This document shows positions 34,869 to 46,307 of a stretch of 64,000 nucleotides of DNA, one piece after another (the stretch's first letter is position 1; every line of letters begins with the position of its first letter). A program made the translations under genes and the position numbers. The stretch comes from Tragulus kanchil (lineage: Eukaryota > Chordata > Mammalia > Artiodactyla > Tragulidae), in contig JAIOJX010000003.1 of NCBI GenBank assembly GCA_022376925.1, forward strand, positions 39,727,874 through 39,791,873, written 5' to 3'. Below the pieces are notes generated by a model, which saw only the letters and a program-made list of their open reading frames with translations, was not told the origin of the DNA and ran no database searches.

Positions 34869-35507
34869 TAAAATGAAATAATGCCATTTGCATTAATTCA
34901 AGGATGAACTTAGAGATTTTCATTATAAAAAGAATGAAATAATGCCAATTGCAGCAACATGAATGGACCAAAAGATTGTCATACTAAGTGAAGTCAGACA
35001 AAGAAAGATAAATATATATATATATTTTAAAGATTTATTTATTTATTTATTTTGGGCGGGAGTCGGGTTGGGGAGGGAGGGGGGTGGGTGGGCCACTTCT
35101 ATTGGTCTTTCATTTCTCTATTTTCATCCGTCTTTGTTATTTGGCTCCTGTGGGCCTCCCATCGCGGTGACGTCTGTCGTTTCAGAGCGCCGGCTCTGGG
35201 CGCATGTGCTCCAGAGCACCGGCTCGGTGATTGGACACATCGGTCCAGCCGCTCCGCGGCACGTGGGATCTTCCCAGGCCAGGGATGGAACCGGCGCCCC
35301 TTGCACTGCAAGGCAGTGTCCTTACCCACTGGACCACCAGGGGAAGCCCCAAAAGATAAATATTGTATAATATTTCTTATATGCAGAATCTAAAAAGAAC
35401 TAATACAGATGAACTTACAAAATAGAAACAGACTTAGAAGGAAACTTATTCTCATCAAGCAATGAGAGGGAGGGAAGGGTTAGGTGAGTTTTAGATTGAC
35501 GTGTAGT
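34869..35507 (+). mobile_element. Twin-primed L1, inverted 5' segment (sense), split by a SINE
   Basis: Sense L1 ORF2 end at 34869-35015 and 35352-35507: 'gcagcaacatgaatggacca', 'catactaagtgaagtcagac', 'atatgcagaatctaaaaaga', up to 'ttagattgacgtgtag'. In the consensus order this end directly precedes the start of the antisense segment ('gacatgtacacactgct'), as expected of a 5' inversion made by twin priming during reverse transcription. The CHR-like SINE at 35016 interrupts it. Confidence 0.82.
35016..35351 (-). mobile_element. CHR-like SINE, long form, inside L1
   Basis: Inverted copy with (TTTA)n tail, a G-rich run, 'gggccacttctattggtctt', the CpG-rich body ('gggcgcatgtgctccag') and the head ending 'ggggaagccc'. 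TSD 'aaagataaatat' at 35004-35015 and 35352-35363. Low divergence from the copy at 12871 suggests a fairly young insertion. Confidence 0.93.
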
Positions 35508-35695
35508 AGGTGTTGTGATAGTCGTTGGGGTAGTAGTTTTTACCCACGTTGAAGGTAGTGAAATGGATGTGCAAAAACTCTGCCAAAACTCACAGATTTG
35601 GTAAAATGCAGAGATGGGGTGGAAAGCCACACTTTTCTGGCCTCAGATTCTTTCCTTTTTGGCACTGCCTTATATCAGATGGTTTCTTTAGTTTT

Positions 35696-36027
35696 TTTTT
35701 TTTTTTTAATATTTTATTTTATTTTTTTGGGGGGGGGGGGTGGGTTGCGGAGGGAGGGGGGCAGGCGGGCCCCTTCTGTTGGTCTTTCATTTATCTATTT
35801 TCATCCATCTTTGTTCTTCCGCCTGTGTGGGCCTCCCATTGCAGTGGCCTCTGTTGTCGCAGAGCACCAGCTCTGGGTGCATGCGCCCCGGAGCTCCGGC
35901 TCGGTAATTGGACACATAGGTCTAGCCGCTCCATGGCACATGGGATCTTCCCAGACCAGGGATCAAACCAGCGCCCCTTGCACTGCAAGGCGGTGTCCTT
36001 ACTCACTGGACCACCAGGGAAGCCCAT
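35696..36027 (-). mobile_element. CHR-like SINE, long form, with TSD
   Basis: Inverted copy with poly-T, a ten-base G run, 'ggccccttctgttggtcttt', the body with 'gggtgcatgcgccccgg', and the head ending 'gggaagccc'. TSD 'atggtttctttagtttt' (35679-35695) and 'atggtttctttcgtttt' (36028-36044), one mismatch. Confidence 0.92.
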
Positions 36028-36524
36028 ATGGTTTCTTTCGTTTTAATAGCAAGTGGAAAGTTTAGAACTTGTGGTCATTATCTTTATACATCTATAGCCT
36101 GGCACAGTGGTTCTCTTATAGTAAATATCAATAAAGTGAAACCAGAAGGTAAAAAATGGGGAAGCGCATGATTAAGCATTGAGAGGGCTTTGGGTAGAAA
36201 GAAGATACCAGGGATGACAGCAGAATATAAAAGTTAGTGACTTGGATAATCAGATGATAGAAATATTGTTTATAGTCAGCCTCCAACTGAAATGCCTAGG
36301 GTTGCTAACTTTGTCATTTAAACATGAAGCTATTTTTACCTTCATGAAAATTTGGATTCTCAGTGCTTCCTCAAACCTCCTTGAACCATTTATGGGAATA
36401 ATACATAGAGTTGTTATAATACCTCTTTCATTTGTGAAAGACTCTATGTATTTCAGAGAAGTTTCATATTTATTATTTTATAATATTGCATATTGTATCA
36501 TTTAGACAACCTCAACCTCATCTA

Positions 36525-36721
36525 GGGCTTCCTGGTGACTTGGTGGTAAAGAATCTGTCTGCAATGCAAGAGGCACAAGATCGATTTCTGGGTCAGGAAA
36601 ATACTTTCAAGGAGGAAATAGAAACTCACTCCAGGATTCTTGCCTGGAAAATCTCTTGGACAGAGGAACCTGGTGGGCTAAAGTCCATGCTTCTGTAAAG
36701 AGTCAGACATGACTGAGTGAC
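36525..36721 (+). mobile_element. Bov-tA SINE
   Basis: Head 'gggcttcctggtgacttggt', 'aagaatctgtctgcaatgca', body 'cactccaggattcttgcctg', 'gagtcagacatgactgagtg'. Duplicated at 37646-37842. Confidence 0.92.
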
Positions 36722-36829
36722 AGTCATTGGTCACAGCAACTTGAAAAAATAGCTGCTACAAAGATCTAGATCAAAAATGAATTTTTCCACCTTAGAAATA
36801 AGGAGTAACCCAGAGGTCTATAAATTCTT

Positions 36830-37174
36830 TATTTACTCAACATTTACGAAATAGCTACTTCCTGTGAGGCACCTTCCTGAGCAGAAAGGCTACAGCAGAG
36901 CCCCTGCTTTGAGGAAACACAGTTTATAGGAGATAGAACTATTGAACTGATAGGTATTACAGGAAGTACACATTTACCAGAAAGGTGAGGAAAAACTACT
37001 GTGAAGATGGGATTGAGTGGAAAGTAAAAGTATGTACAATTATGAGAAAGAGCTCTGAATGATCCAGAAGCTCAAAGGAGGCCAAACATGAAGGTCAGCA
37101 AGGGCAAAGAGCAAGAGATGGTGGTGGGTAGGTAACCAGGAAGCTGACCAGCTAGAGCCTTGCAAGGCCTGTCA
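36830..37174 (-). mobile_element. Ancient L2-like LINE, antisense (DR12 first copy)
   Basis: 'tactcaacatttacgaaata', 'gtgaggcaccttcctgagca', 'ggctacagcagagcccctgc' follow the inverse of the L2 3' end ('tattgagcacctactatgtgccaggcact...'). The later 'gaccagctagagccttgcaa' fits the same old repeat. Assignment is by order of short diverged matches. Confidence 0.5.
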
Positions 37175-37645
37175 AGTGGAAAGTTTAGAACTTGTGGTCA
37201 TTATCTTTATACATCTATAGCCTGGCACAGTGGTTCTCTTATAGTAAATATCAATAAAGTGAAACCAGAAGGTAAAAATGGGAAGCGCATGATTAAGCAT
37301 TGAGAGGGCTTTGGGTAGAAAGAAGATACCAGGGATGACAGCAGAATATAAAAGTTAGTGACTTGGATAATCAGATGATAGAAATATTGTTTATAGTCAG
37401 CCTCCAACTGAAATGCCTAGGGTTGCTAACTTTGTCATTTAAACATGAAGCTATTTTTACCTTCATGAAAATTTGGATTCTCAGTGCTTCCTCAAACCTC
37501 CTTGAACCATTTATGGGAATAATACATAGAGTTGTTATAATACCTCTTTCATTTGTGAAAGACTCTATGTATTTCAGAGAAGTTTCATATTTATTATTTT
37601 ATAATATTGCATATTGTATCATTTAGACAACCTCAACCTCATCTA

Positions 37646-37842
37646 GGGCTTCCTGGTGACTTGGTGGTAAAGAATCTGTCTGCAATGCAAGAGGCACAAG
37701 ATCGATTTCTGGGTCAGGAAAATACTTTCAAGGAGGAAATAGAAACTCACTCCAGGATTCTTGCCTGGAAAATCTCTTGGACAGAGGAACCTGGTGGGCT
37801 AAAGTCCATGCTTCTGTAAAGAGTCAGACATGACTGAGTGAC
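37646..37842 (+). mobile_element. Bov-tA SINE, DR12 second copy
   Basis: Duplicate of 36525-36721. Confidence 0.9.
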
Positions 37843-37949
37843 AGTCATTGGTCACAGCAACTTGAAAAAATAGCTGCTACAAAGATCTAGATCAAAAATG
37901 AATTTTTCCACCTTAGAAATAAGGAGTAACCCAGAGGTCTATAAATTCT

Positions 37950-38612
37950 TTATTTACTCAACATTTACGAAATAGCTACTTCCTGTGAGGCACCTTCCTG
38001 AGCAGAAAGGCTACAGCAGAGCCCCTGCTTTGAGGAAACACAGTTTATAGGAGATAGAACTATTGAACTGATAGGTATTACAGGAAGTACACATTTACCA
38101 GAAAGGTGAGGAAAAACTACTGTGAAGATGGGATTGAGTGGAAAGTAAAAGTATGTACAATTATGAGAAAGAGCTCTGAATGATCCAGAAGCTCAAAGGA
38201 GGCCAAACATGAAGGTCAGCAAGGGCAAAGAGCAAGAGATGGTGGTGGGTAGGTAACCAGGAAGCTGACCAGCTAGAGCCTTGCAAGGCCTGTCAGTGAT
38301 GTGAACTTTGTCCCAAGGGAAATGGAAAGGCATTGAAGATTTATTGAAATTAAAGATAAGCATGATCAAGGCTCCATCTTTTGACTGGAAAGTAGAGAAT
38401 TGATTATAGAGAGTAAGAATGGATGGGGGAAGTCCATCAGAAAACTCTTGTCATGTCAACTGAGAGATAAGATTCTCTTCAGTTACTTTGAAGAAGGGAA
38501 GATGAATATTAATGGGTGGCTTCAGGAAATAGAGATGATTGTTTGGATATTGTTAGACAAGAAAGGAAGTCAAGAATGACTTCCAGTTTCTGGTTTGAGA
38601 ATGCTGGTGACA
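37950..38612 (-). mobile_element. Ancient L2-like LINE, antisense, continuing
   Basis: Second copy of the 36830 segment, which here continues with 'gtcccaagggaaatggaaag', 'gataagcatgatcaaggctc' and 'gtcaagaatgacttccagtt', in the order of the same long old repeat. A Bov-tA interrupts it at 38615. Confidence 0.48.
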
Positions 38613-38614
38613 GG

Positions 38615-38819
38615 GGTTGTTGTCATTTAGTTGCTCAGTCATGTCTGACTCTTTGTGAACCCATAAACTTCAGCCCACCAGGCTCCTCTGTCCATTGGAT
38701 TATCTAGGCAAGAATACTGGAATGGGTTGCAGTTTCTTTCTCCAGGGGATCTCCTCTACCTAGGGACTGTACCCACGTCTCCTGAATTGAAGGCAGGAGA
38801 ATCTAGCCACCTGGGAATC
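38615..38819 (-). mobile_element. Bov-tA SINE inside the L2-like element
   Basis: Inverted body ('gttgctcagtcatgtctgac', 'caagaatactggaatgggtt') and a degraded head ending 'ctagccacctgggaatct'. Confidence 0.9.
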
Positions 38820-39796
38820 TAGTATAAATTTCAAAATTATATATGGCCACAATAGAAATAATGGATGCTGTTACATTTAAGATTTAGAAAACAAGTGACA
38901 TTCTTTCTCTGTCCCCCCAATTTATATTCTGTTACTGAATACTCAAGTTAGAAGATGTATGCAAACTCAAGAAGTCTCACTCTATAAAACTCCAATACTT
39001 GCCCTTCCCCAAAGGAATTTTACTAAAAACTAAGAGTTTCTGTCATTTAAGTAGAGATTATTTAGGAAGAAACATGATGAGATCAGTGTGAGATGTTTGT
39101 GTTGAACTGCCTCTAAAACATACAAATGGAGTTGATTTACCAACATTTACGAAATAGCTACTTCCTGTGAGGCACCTTCCTGAGCAGAAAGGCTACAGCA
39201 GAGCCCCTGCTTTGAGGAAACACAGTTTATAGGAGATAGAACTATTGAACTGATAGGTATTACAGGAAGTACACATTTACCAGAAAGGTGAGGAAAAACT
39301 ACTGTGAAGATGGGATTGAGTGGAAAGTAAAAGTATGTACAATTATGAGAAAGAGCTCTGAATGATCCAGAAGCTCAAAGGAGGCCAAACATGAAGGTCA
39401 GCAAGGGCAAAGAGCAAGAGATGGTGGTGGGTAGGTAACCAGGAAGCTGACCAGCTAGAGCCTTGCAAGGCCTGTCAGTGATGTGAACTTTGTCCCAAGG
39501 GAAATGGAAAGGCATTGAAGATTTATTGAAATTAAAGATAAGCATGATCAAGGCTCCATCTTTTGACTGGAAAGTAGAGAATTGATTATAGAGAGTAAGA
39601 ATGGATGGGGGAAGTCCATCAGAAAACTCTTGTCATGTCAACTGAGAGATAAGATTCTCTTCAGTTACTTTGAAGAAGGGAAGATGAATATTAATGGGTG
39701 GCTTCAGGAAATAGAGATGATTGTTTGGATATTGTTAGACAAGAAAGGAAGTCAAGAATGACTTCCAGTTTCTGGTTTGAGAATGCTGGTGACAGG

Positions 39797-40001
39797 GGTT
39801 GTTGTCATTTAGTTGCTCAGTCATGTCTGACTCTTTGTGAACCCATAAACTTCAGCCCACCAGGCTCCTCTGTCCATTGGATTATCTAGGCAAGAATACT
39901 GGAATGGGTTGCAGTTTCTTTCTCCAGGGGATCTCCTCTACCTAGGGACTGTACCCACGTCTCCTGAATTGAAGGCAGGAGAATCTAGCCACCTGGGAAT
40001 C
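39797..40001 (-). mobile_element. Bov-tA SINE, DR13 second copy
   Basis: Duplicate of 38615-38819. Confidence 0.9.
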
Positions 40002-40311
40002 TAGTATAAATTTCAAAATTATATATGGCCACAATAGAAATAATGGATGCTGTTACATTTAAGATTTAGAAAACAAGTGACATTCTTTCTCTGTCCCCAA
40101 TTTATATTCTGTTACTGAATACTCAAGTTAGAAGATGTATGCAAACTCAAGAAGTCTCACTCTATAAAACTCCAATACTTGCCCTTCCCCAAAGGAATTT
40201 TACTAAAAACTAAGAGTTTCTGTCATTTAAGTAGAGATTATTTAGGAAGAAACATGATGAGATCAGTGTGAGATGTTTGTGTTGAACTGCCTCTAAAACA
40301 TACAAATGGAG

Positions 40312-40757
40312 AAGTCAAGTGGACTTTTGGAAATATCAATGCAGAGCTCAATTTGGAATTTATCCACATAGCCTAATTCAAAATCTGGGGGTAGACTGAA
40401 GAGACTGACACATGAAAAGAGGAGAAAGTGAGAACTCTGGTAAAGTGGAGGTGGGTGAGCCAAGGAGAGAAGGATACTGAAACCAAGAGAGTATTCTGAG
40501 AAGAAATAATATTGTTAGTTGTATCACATATTTCCAAGCCATCCAAAAAGATGAGAGTGGCAAAGTATTTACTGAATTTAATAGCGTGGAGGTCACTGGC
40601 ATCTTGGCAGGAGTCATCTGGTTGGGTTGTGGGGGCTGAAGCTAGACTAGAATGAACTTACAGATGAGTGGAACCAGAAGAAAAGGAGGGAATTAGTTAT
40701 TAAAGTAGAATTTGCCTATGAGGAAGAGGTGGGGCAGGGTGATAACTAGATAAAAAT
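40312..40757 (-). mobile_element. Ancient L2-like LINE, antisense, 5' part
   Basis: 'gaaaccaagagagtattctg', 'tagcgtggaggtcactggca', 'ggttgggttgtgggggctga' continue the order of the long old repeat seen at 36830-38612. Diverged; no open frame remains. Confidence 0.42.
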
Positions 40758-42018
40758 AAGGGTGATATAGGAATCATTGCATTGTTGGAATTTGCCTTTT
40801 AATATTGGAATACATCCTTGAGTGTGATTATGTTATACATTATTTTAATGTGCCTTTCTCACTTGATGTGTTTTTGTTAATGACTTATTACTTGTGGCTT
40901 ATTTTATATTTGTTTTAGACTATAGAAATGATGTTAGACAAAAAACAAAGTCCAATTATTTTCTTATTCGAGTTCAGAATGGGTCATAAAGCAGCAGAGA
41001 CAACTTGCAACAATGCGTTTGGCCCAGGAATTGCTAACAAATGTATAGTACAGGAATGGTTCAAGAAGTTTTGCAAAGGAGATGAGAGCCTTGAAGACAA
41101 GGAGTGTATTGGTTGGCCATTGGAAGTTGACAACAACCAACTGAGAAGATCATCAAAGCTGATCGATCCTCTTACAACTACAGAAGATGATTGACCATTC
41201 TACAGTCATTCATTCAGCATTTGAAGCATATTAGAAAGGTGAAAGAGCTTGATAAGCTCTTGATAAGCTCTTGAGCCTCATGAGCTGACCACAGGTGCAA
41301 AAAATAGTGATTTTGAAGTATCATCTTCTCAGTCTACACAACAATAACGAACCACTTCTTGATCTGATTGAGATGTGCGATGACAGGTGGATTTTGTATG
41401 CTAACCGGCAGTGACCAACTCAGTGGTTGGACTTAGAAGAAGCTCCACATCACTTCTCAATGCCAAACTTTCACCGAAAAAGGTCACAGTCACCGTTTGA
41501 TGATCTCTTGCCCATTTGATCCACTACAGCTTTCTGAAGTCCAGTAAAACCATTACATCTGAAAAGTATGCTCAGCAAATCAATGAGATGCACTGAGTAA
41601 TGCCTACAGCCACATTGGTCAACAGAAAGAACCCGATTCTTCTCTTTGACAATGCCTGACCAAAGATTGCACAACCAATGCTTCAAAAGTTGAACGAATT
41701 GGCCTATGAAATTTTGCCTGATCCACCATATTTCCCTAACCTTTTGCCAGCTGACTACCACTTCTTCAAGCATCTTGACAACTTTTTGTAGAGAAAACAC
41801 TTCCATGACCAGCAGGAGGCAGAAAATGCTTTCTAAGAGTTCATTGAATTGTGGAGCATGGATTTTTATTCTATAGGAATGAACAAACTTGCTTCTCATT
41901 GGCAAAAATATGTTGATTATAATGGTTTCTATTTTGATTAATAAAGATGTCTCTGAGCCTAATTATTGTGATTTAAAATTCACGGTCCAAAACCACAATT
42001 ACTTTTGCACCAACCTCA
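40758..42018 (+). mobile_element. Hsmar1-like mariner, near full length, inactive
   Basis: About 1.26 kb. The 3' end is a clear inverted terminal repeat ('acaattacttttgcaccaac', ending near 42018). The 5' terminal repeat is damaged: only the inner 'cattgcattgttggaatttg' part is clear. It codes for a broken transposase. A DR14 copy of the 3' half follows from 42635. The element is in the opposite orientation to the mariner at 2417-6402. Confidence 0.85.
40928..41936 (+). pseudogene. Mariner transposase relic (Hsmar1-like)
   Basis: Frame 40928-41194 starts MMLDKKQSPIIFLFEFRMG and includes WFKKFCKGDESLEDKE and PLEVDNNQL, the N-terminal helix-turn-helix part of the Hsmar1 group. Further on, translated pieces show 'LNELAYEIL', 'PADYHFFKHLDNF' and 'HWQKYVDYNG' near the C-terminus. 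Stops and frameshifts follow codon 88 and recur, for example at the DNA-binding/catalytic boundary and within the catalytic core near 41657 and 41790. A full mariner enzyme is about 340 residues. No fusion to a host domain is seen, so this is not a SETMAR-type gene. Confidence 0.85.
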
Positions 42019-43730
42019 TATATTTCATTTTCCTTTTTATAAATTACCAGAAACTCAAACATATGTAAATTATGATAAGGAGACATAAATAGAGAGGGAC
42101 GTATTTTCACCTCAGTCTTCCTCTAAGATCACAAATTCCAGATAGAGCTGAGATGAGCAGTTCTAGTCTGTGGTTCTGATTACTTTACTATTCTTGGGTT
42201 AAAGTATAAACTTGGATTAAACAGTGGAAAAAATATCAGGATAGCTTATGAGATAGTCTTTTTACACATATTGAATTATGGCAGAGGGAGAAGCTATAGC
42301 AAGACTTGCCAGGTCAGTTGTAAAGTTATTATGAAGTAAGTACATTTGTGTGTCAGTTTGTCCCAAAGGGTAGAACCATGAGTACACTGAGTTATTGCTT
42401 TGTGGAGAGAGATGAGGGACTGGTGATTTGTCCAGAGCACCTGCAAGAGTCTGGCTGAGACTTTGGCAAGAGACCTAGCTTCTTCAACTGTCTTGTTGTT
42501 GTTGTAATTTTTATCGTGGCCATTGATTTTTGCATAGTATTGGGATTAGAAGTGGTGGAAGTGAGCCAGGCCCACTTCTGACCACCTCTCCCTAGCTACT
42601 GGTATCCTAAAACAGGAAAAACTGTTAATTTGGTAGTCCAGTCAAAACCATTACATCTGAAAAGTATGCTCAGCAAATCAATGAGATGCACTGAGTAATG
42701 CCTACAGCCACATTGGTCAACAGAAAGAACCCGATTCTTCTCTTTGACAATGCCTGACCAAAGATTGCACAACCAATGCTTCAAAAGTTGAACGAATTGG
42801 CCTATGAAATTTTGCCTGATCCACCATATTTCCCTAACCTTTTGCCAGCTGACTACCACTTCTTCAAGCATCTTGACAACTTTTTGTAGAGAAAACACTT
42901 CCATGACCAGCAGGAGGCAGAAAATGCTTTCTAAGAGTTCATTGAATTGTGGAGCATGGATTTTTATGCTATAGGAATGAACAAACTTGCTTCTCATTGG
43001 CAAAAATATGTTGATTATAATGGTTTCTATTTTGATTAATAAAGATGTCTCTGAGCCTAATTATTGTGATTTAAAATTCACGGTCCAAAACCACAATTAC
43101 TTTTGCACCAACCTCATATATTTCATTTTCCTTTTTATAAATTACCAGAAACTCAAACATATGTAAATTATGATAAGGAGACATAAATAGAGAGGGACGT
43201 ATTTTCACCTCAGTCTTCCTCTAAGATCACAAATTCCAGATAGAGCTGAGATGAGCAGTTCTAGTCTGTGGTTCTGATTACTTTACTATTCTTGGGTTAA
43301 AGTATAAACTTGGATTAAACAGTGGAAAAAATATCAGGATAGCTTATGAGATAGTCTTTTTACACATATTGAATTATGGCAGAGGGAGAAGCTATAGCAA
43401 GACTTGCCAGGTCAGTTGTAAAGTTATTATGAAGTAAGTACATTTGTGTGTCAGTTTGTCCCAAAGGGTAGAACCATGAGTACACTGAGTTATTGCTTTG
43501 TGAAGAGAGATGAGGGGACTGGTGATTTGTCCAGAGCACCTGCAAGAGTCTGGCTGAGACTTTGGCAAGAGACCTAGCTTCTTCAACTGTCTTGTTGTTG
43601 TTGTAATTTTTATCGTGGCCATTGATTTTTGCATAGTATTGGGATTAGAAGTGGTGGAAGTGAGCCAGGCCCACTTCTGACCACCTCTCTCCCTAGCTAC
43701 TGGTATCCTAAAACAGGAAAAACTGTTAAT
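41538..43730. repeat. Direct-repeat pair DR14 (41538-42629 and 42635-43730)
   Basis: Unit from 'agtccagt' to 'aactgttaat', offset 1097-1098, with a few single-base changes (for example 'ttctataggaat' against 'tgctataggaat'). It starts inside the mariner and ends in unrelated DNA beyond it, so it is not a transposition product. Confidence 0.93.
42635..43116 (+). mobile_element. Mariner 3' half, DR14 second copy
   Basis: Copy of 41538-42018 with the 3' inverted terminal repeat again present near 43090-43116. It lacks a 5' end. Confidence 0.85.
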
Positions 43731-46307
43731 GTTTAGAGATCCAGAATATTCTCTGAATCAGTTTTCCAAGTAAGAAAGATTTCTCTTCTAAAGACAGGTA
43801 CCCAATCGCTTCCCCATAGTTCCTTCTCCAGAAAACTTGATGATCAAGACAGCAAAGGACAACTCTTATTAATATCCTCCCTCCGTGCAGCTGGCCATGG
43901 ATTATCAGGGCCTGGCAGTGGTTATCAAGAAAATAAGAGCTGAATTTCATTTTGTTACTGGTTTATTGTGTGTTCATTCCTTGAAAACCCATGGCAAGTG
44001 ACCTTAAGGGGTAAGGGGATATAAGTGAGTTATAGAGCAGGATTTGGACTGCTCGACAAGTCCTAGTAACAACAGAGTGATAGATTCTTGCAATAAATTT
44101 ATTTGAAATATCAATTTTAAAAAGTCACCATTTGTGGGAGATTGTTTGCAAAAACAGCTACGTATTTCCTTTAGTTTTTACTTTTACATGCCCTTGTCAT
44201 GTAATCTTGCAGTAATCTCTCCATGTAATCCTACCACCCTGGACAACAATCTGCTTCTCTACTCTTAAATTAAGGTCTCTATTCCAGTAAAATTCAATGG
44301 AAGTGATGGTATGGAAGCTCCAGACCAAAGCCTTATGGACTCTGAAGTGTTTCTGATCACTTTCTTGGGACCCTTTTCATGGCCATATCAACAAGCTCAG
44401 ACAACTCTCCTAGAGGATGAGGGACCAATCAACAGAGCTGTGAAGCCCAGTTGTCCCAGTTCAGATTCTAGAGATGGAGAGAACCCAGTCAACATTAACA
44501 AAGCCATGGGTTCAATTTGGTAGTTTACCACAAGACACGAAGGTGTGATGCTGGAACATCTCAACTGAACACAGCCTAAATAGCCAATATGCAGGATTAT
44601 GAGCTAAATGATTAGTTACTTTGTAAATTACTACATTTTGGTATGGTTTTACTGATACACTATTCTGTTGTATCCTTTACTGATACACTATTCTGTTGTA
44701 TCCTTTTATGCTAATCATGTCTGTCATCATACAAGAGATGTCAACACTGGGGAGAGGGAGTAGTTATTAAGCAGTTACATTCTTATTAGGTGATACTGAT
44801 TCTTGTACAACACAGTTTACTCATAGACATTTTTAGAAGCTCAAATTTTGTTGATACTTCAGATACTCTGTTGCAAATAAGCAACTACATTTATTTGAAC
44901 TTATATTATTTATCAGACCAGTTATTTACATACAGTGTATTTTTGGGCACAATAGAGATTGCCTTTATGATAGGCCACTGGGTGTGACCAGGAAACACTA
45001 CATTTTTCTTCATCTTATTTTACACAATAATCAGTATATTTAAATCACAGAGTGAATCTAGAATATCAATCTCTTTAGCATTCCTCTGTTTAATTCACTA
45101 ATAGCATAAAATATATGTGCCTTTGGCAGCTGAAATGAAAAATAATGAGGCACTTAGAGAAATTAGATTACAACATTAAAGTATAATAAGAATTTAATGA
45201 TACAAGTAACATATACCCCTCATACATTTTGATATATGGGAGGCTATACAATTATGAACACTAAGAATTTTTTCCTTTTGGTTGCCAGAAAGTACTCATG
45301 TGATTTACAATCAGATATAATAATGTTGTTCTACTAGAATAAAATCTATTATGACATTATATATGATTTTTATTAATTCTATTCTATTAGATAATTGGAG
45401 ACCTCCAATGTTTTTACAAAATGACAGAGTAGAGACTTCAGCTCATTTTACACTTTTTAATTTCATGCTTGTCTTCGGCTAAATCTTCTCCATAAATTTC
45501 AATTCAACAAAACATAGATGCAGTACCAAGTTAAAGCTTAATGAATTGGTTAGAACTCATCTAGAAGTCAAAGAAACTGATTTTTTTTAGAATTACATAT
45601 TTAAATTTATGAGAAGTTTAGCATTATGCTTGAATCACCCATGAGACTAATAGCATTGAGTATGTATAGTATCTTTGATGCTAAAATGTCAGGGCAATAC
45701 AGATATTGGACAAGGTTAAAATCAGATTCATGGGTACTTCCCGTTTCCTTTGGCCTGATATCTCTAGCAAATATATGACAGGCTGGTAGAATTCCATAGA
45801 AGTGTACTTTTTGGTTATGGCATGTATGATATTCCCTTTTCAGAGTGACAGTGGGCAAGACCCATTTCAGTAAATTGATTTTGCCAAGATGACAAGTTGA
45901 CTTGCCAAGTTTGACTCATTTTGTTTAAAAATCTCTTGTTCCGCAAACAGAAAGAAAAGATGAGGTGGCATATCAGAATGGGAGAGATTGGCATAGCATT
46001 TCAGAATTTTCAAGATAAGATGAACAGCAATTCATTTTTCTCCATTAAAAGCAATTCAATAAGAGAGTGATCTTTGCATTGCCGAGTGAAACTTCCTATC
46101 CAAACACATGGCCACAGAAGATTAACATTAAGCTTTGCTAAATACAGATGCCTTTATTATTGTCTTGAGTCTATTTTCTTGAGTCTAGAGCTTTAGATTG
46201 ACATTTAATTTAGAACCATATTTCCTCTCTTTCATAAAAATGCACACATTTTTCCTGAACTCTTCTTTTAAAAATTCTGTTGCATGATTTATTTATAGAT
46301 TGAAACA
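43731..46307. other. No recognised gene or repeat family
   Basis: AT-rich single-copy-looking DNA. Short frames such as 44311-44523 and 45607-45858 have no recognisable domain. One perfect 28-base tandem duplication lies at 44648-44703. Confidence 0.5.
44648..44703. repeat. 28-base tandem duplication
   Basis: Two perfect adjacent copies of a 28-base unit beginning 'tttactgatacactattctg' (44648-44675 and 44676-44703). Confidence 0.95.

Larger units (their letters stand above)
36050..38295. repeat. Direct-repeat pair DR12 (36050-37174 and 37173-38295)
   Basis: The unit 'caagtggaaag...gcctgtca' is repeated with two bases of overlap at the join. Differences are two shortened runs near 37280 (offset 1123 to 1121). 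It contains a Bov-tA and part of the L2-like element. Confidence 0.93.
37959..40311. repeat. Direct-repeat pair DR13 (37959-39131 and 39141-40311)
   Basis: Offset 1182, starting 'caacatttacgaaatag'. The copies are separated by 9 bases; the main difference is a C-run near 38912 ('gtccccccaat' against 'gtccccaat'). With DR12, the piece 36838-37174 is present three times. Confidence 0.93.

Noticed and set aside
36242..36505. Hydrophobic 87-codon frame, identical at 37363-37626
   Set aside because: Identity between copies comes from DR12, not from selection; no domain, and the frame runs into a Bov-tA.
40928..41194. SETMAR-like domesticated transposase gene
   Set aside because: The frame stops after 88 codons, later blocks are frameshifted, and no SET-domain sequence or exon is nearby.
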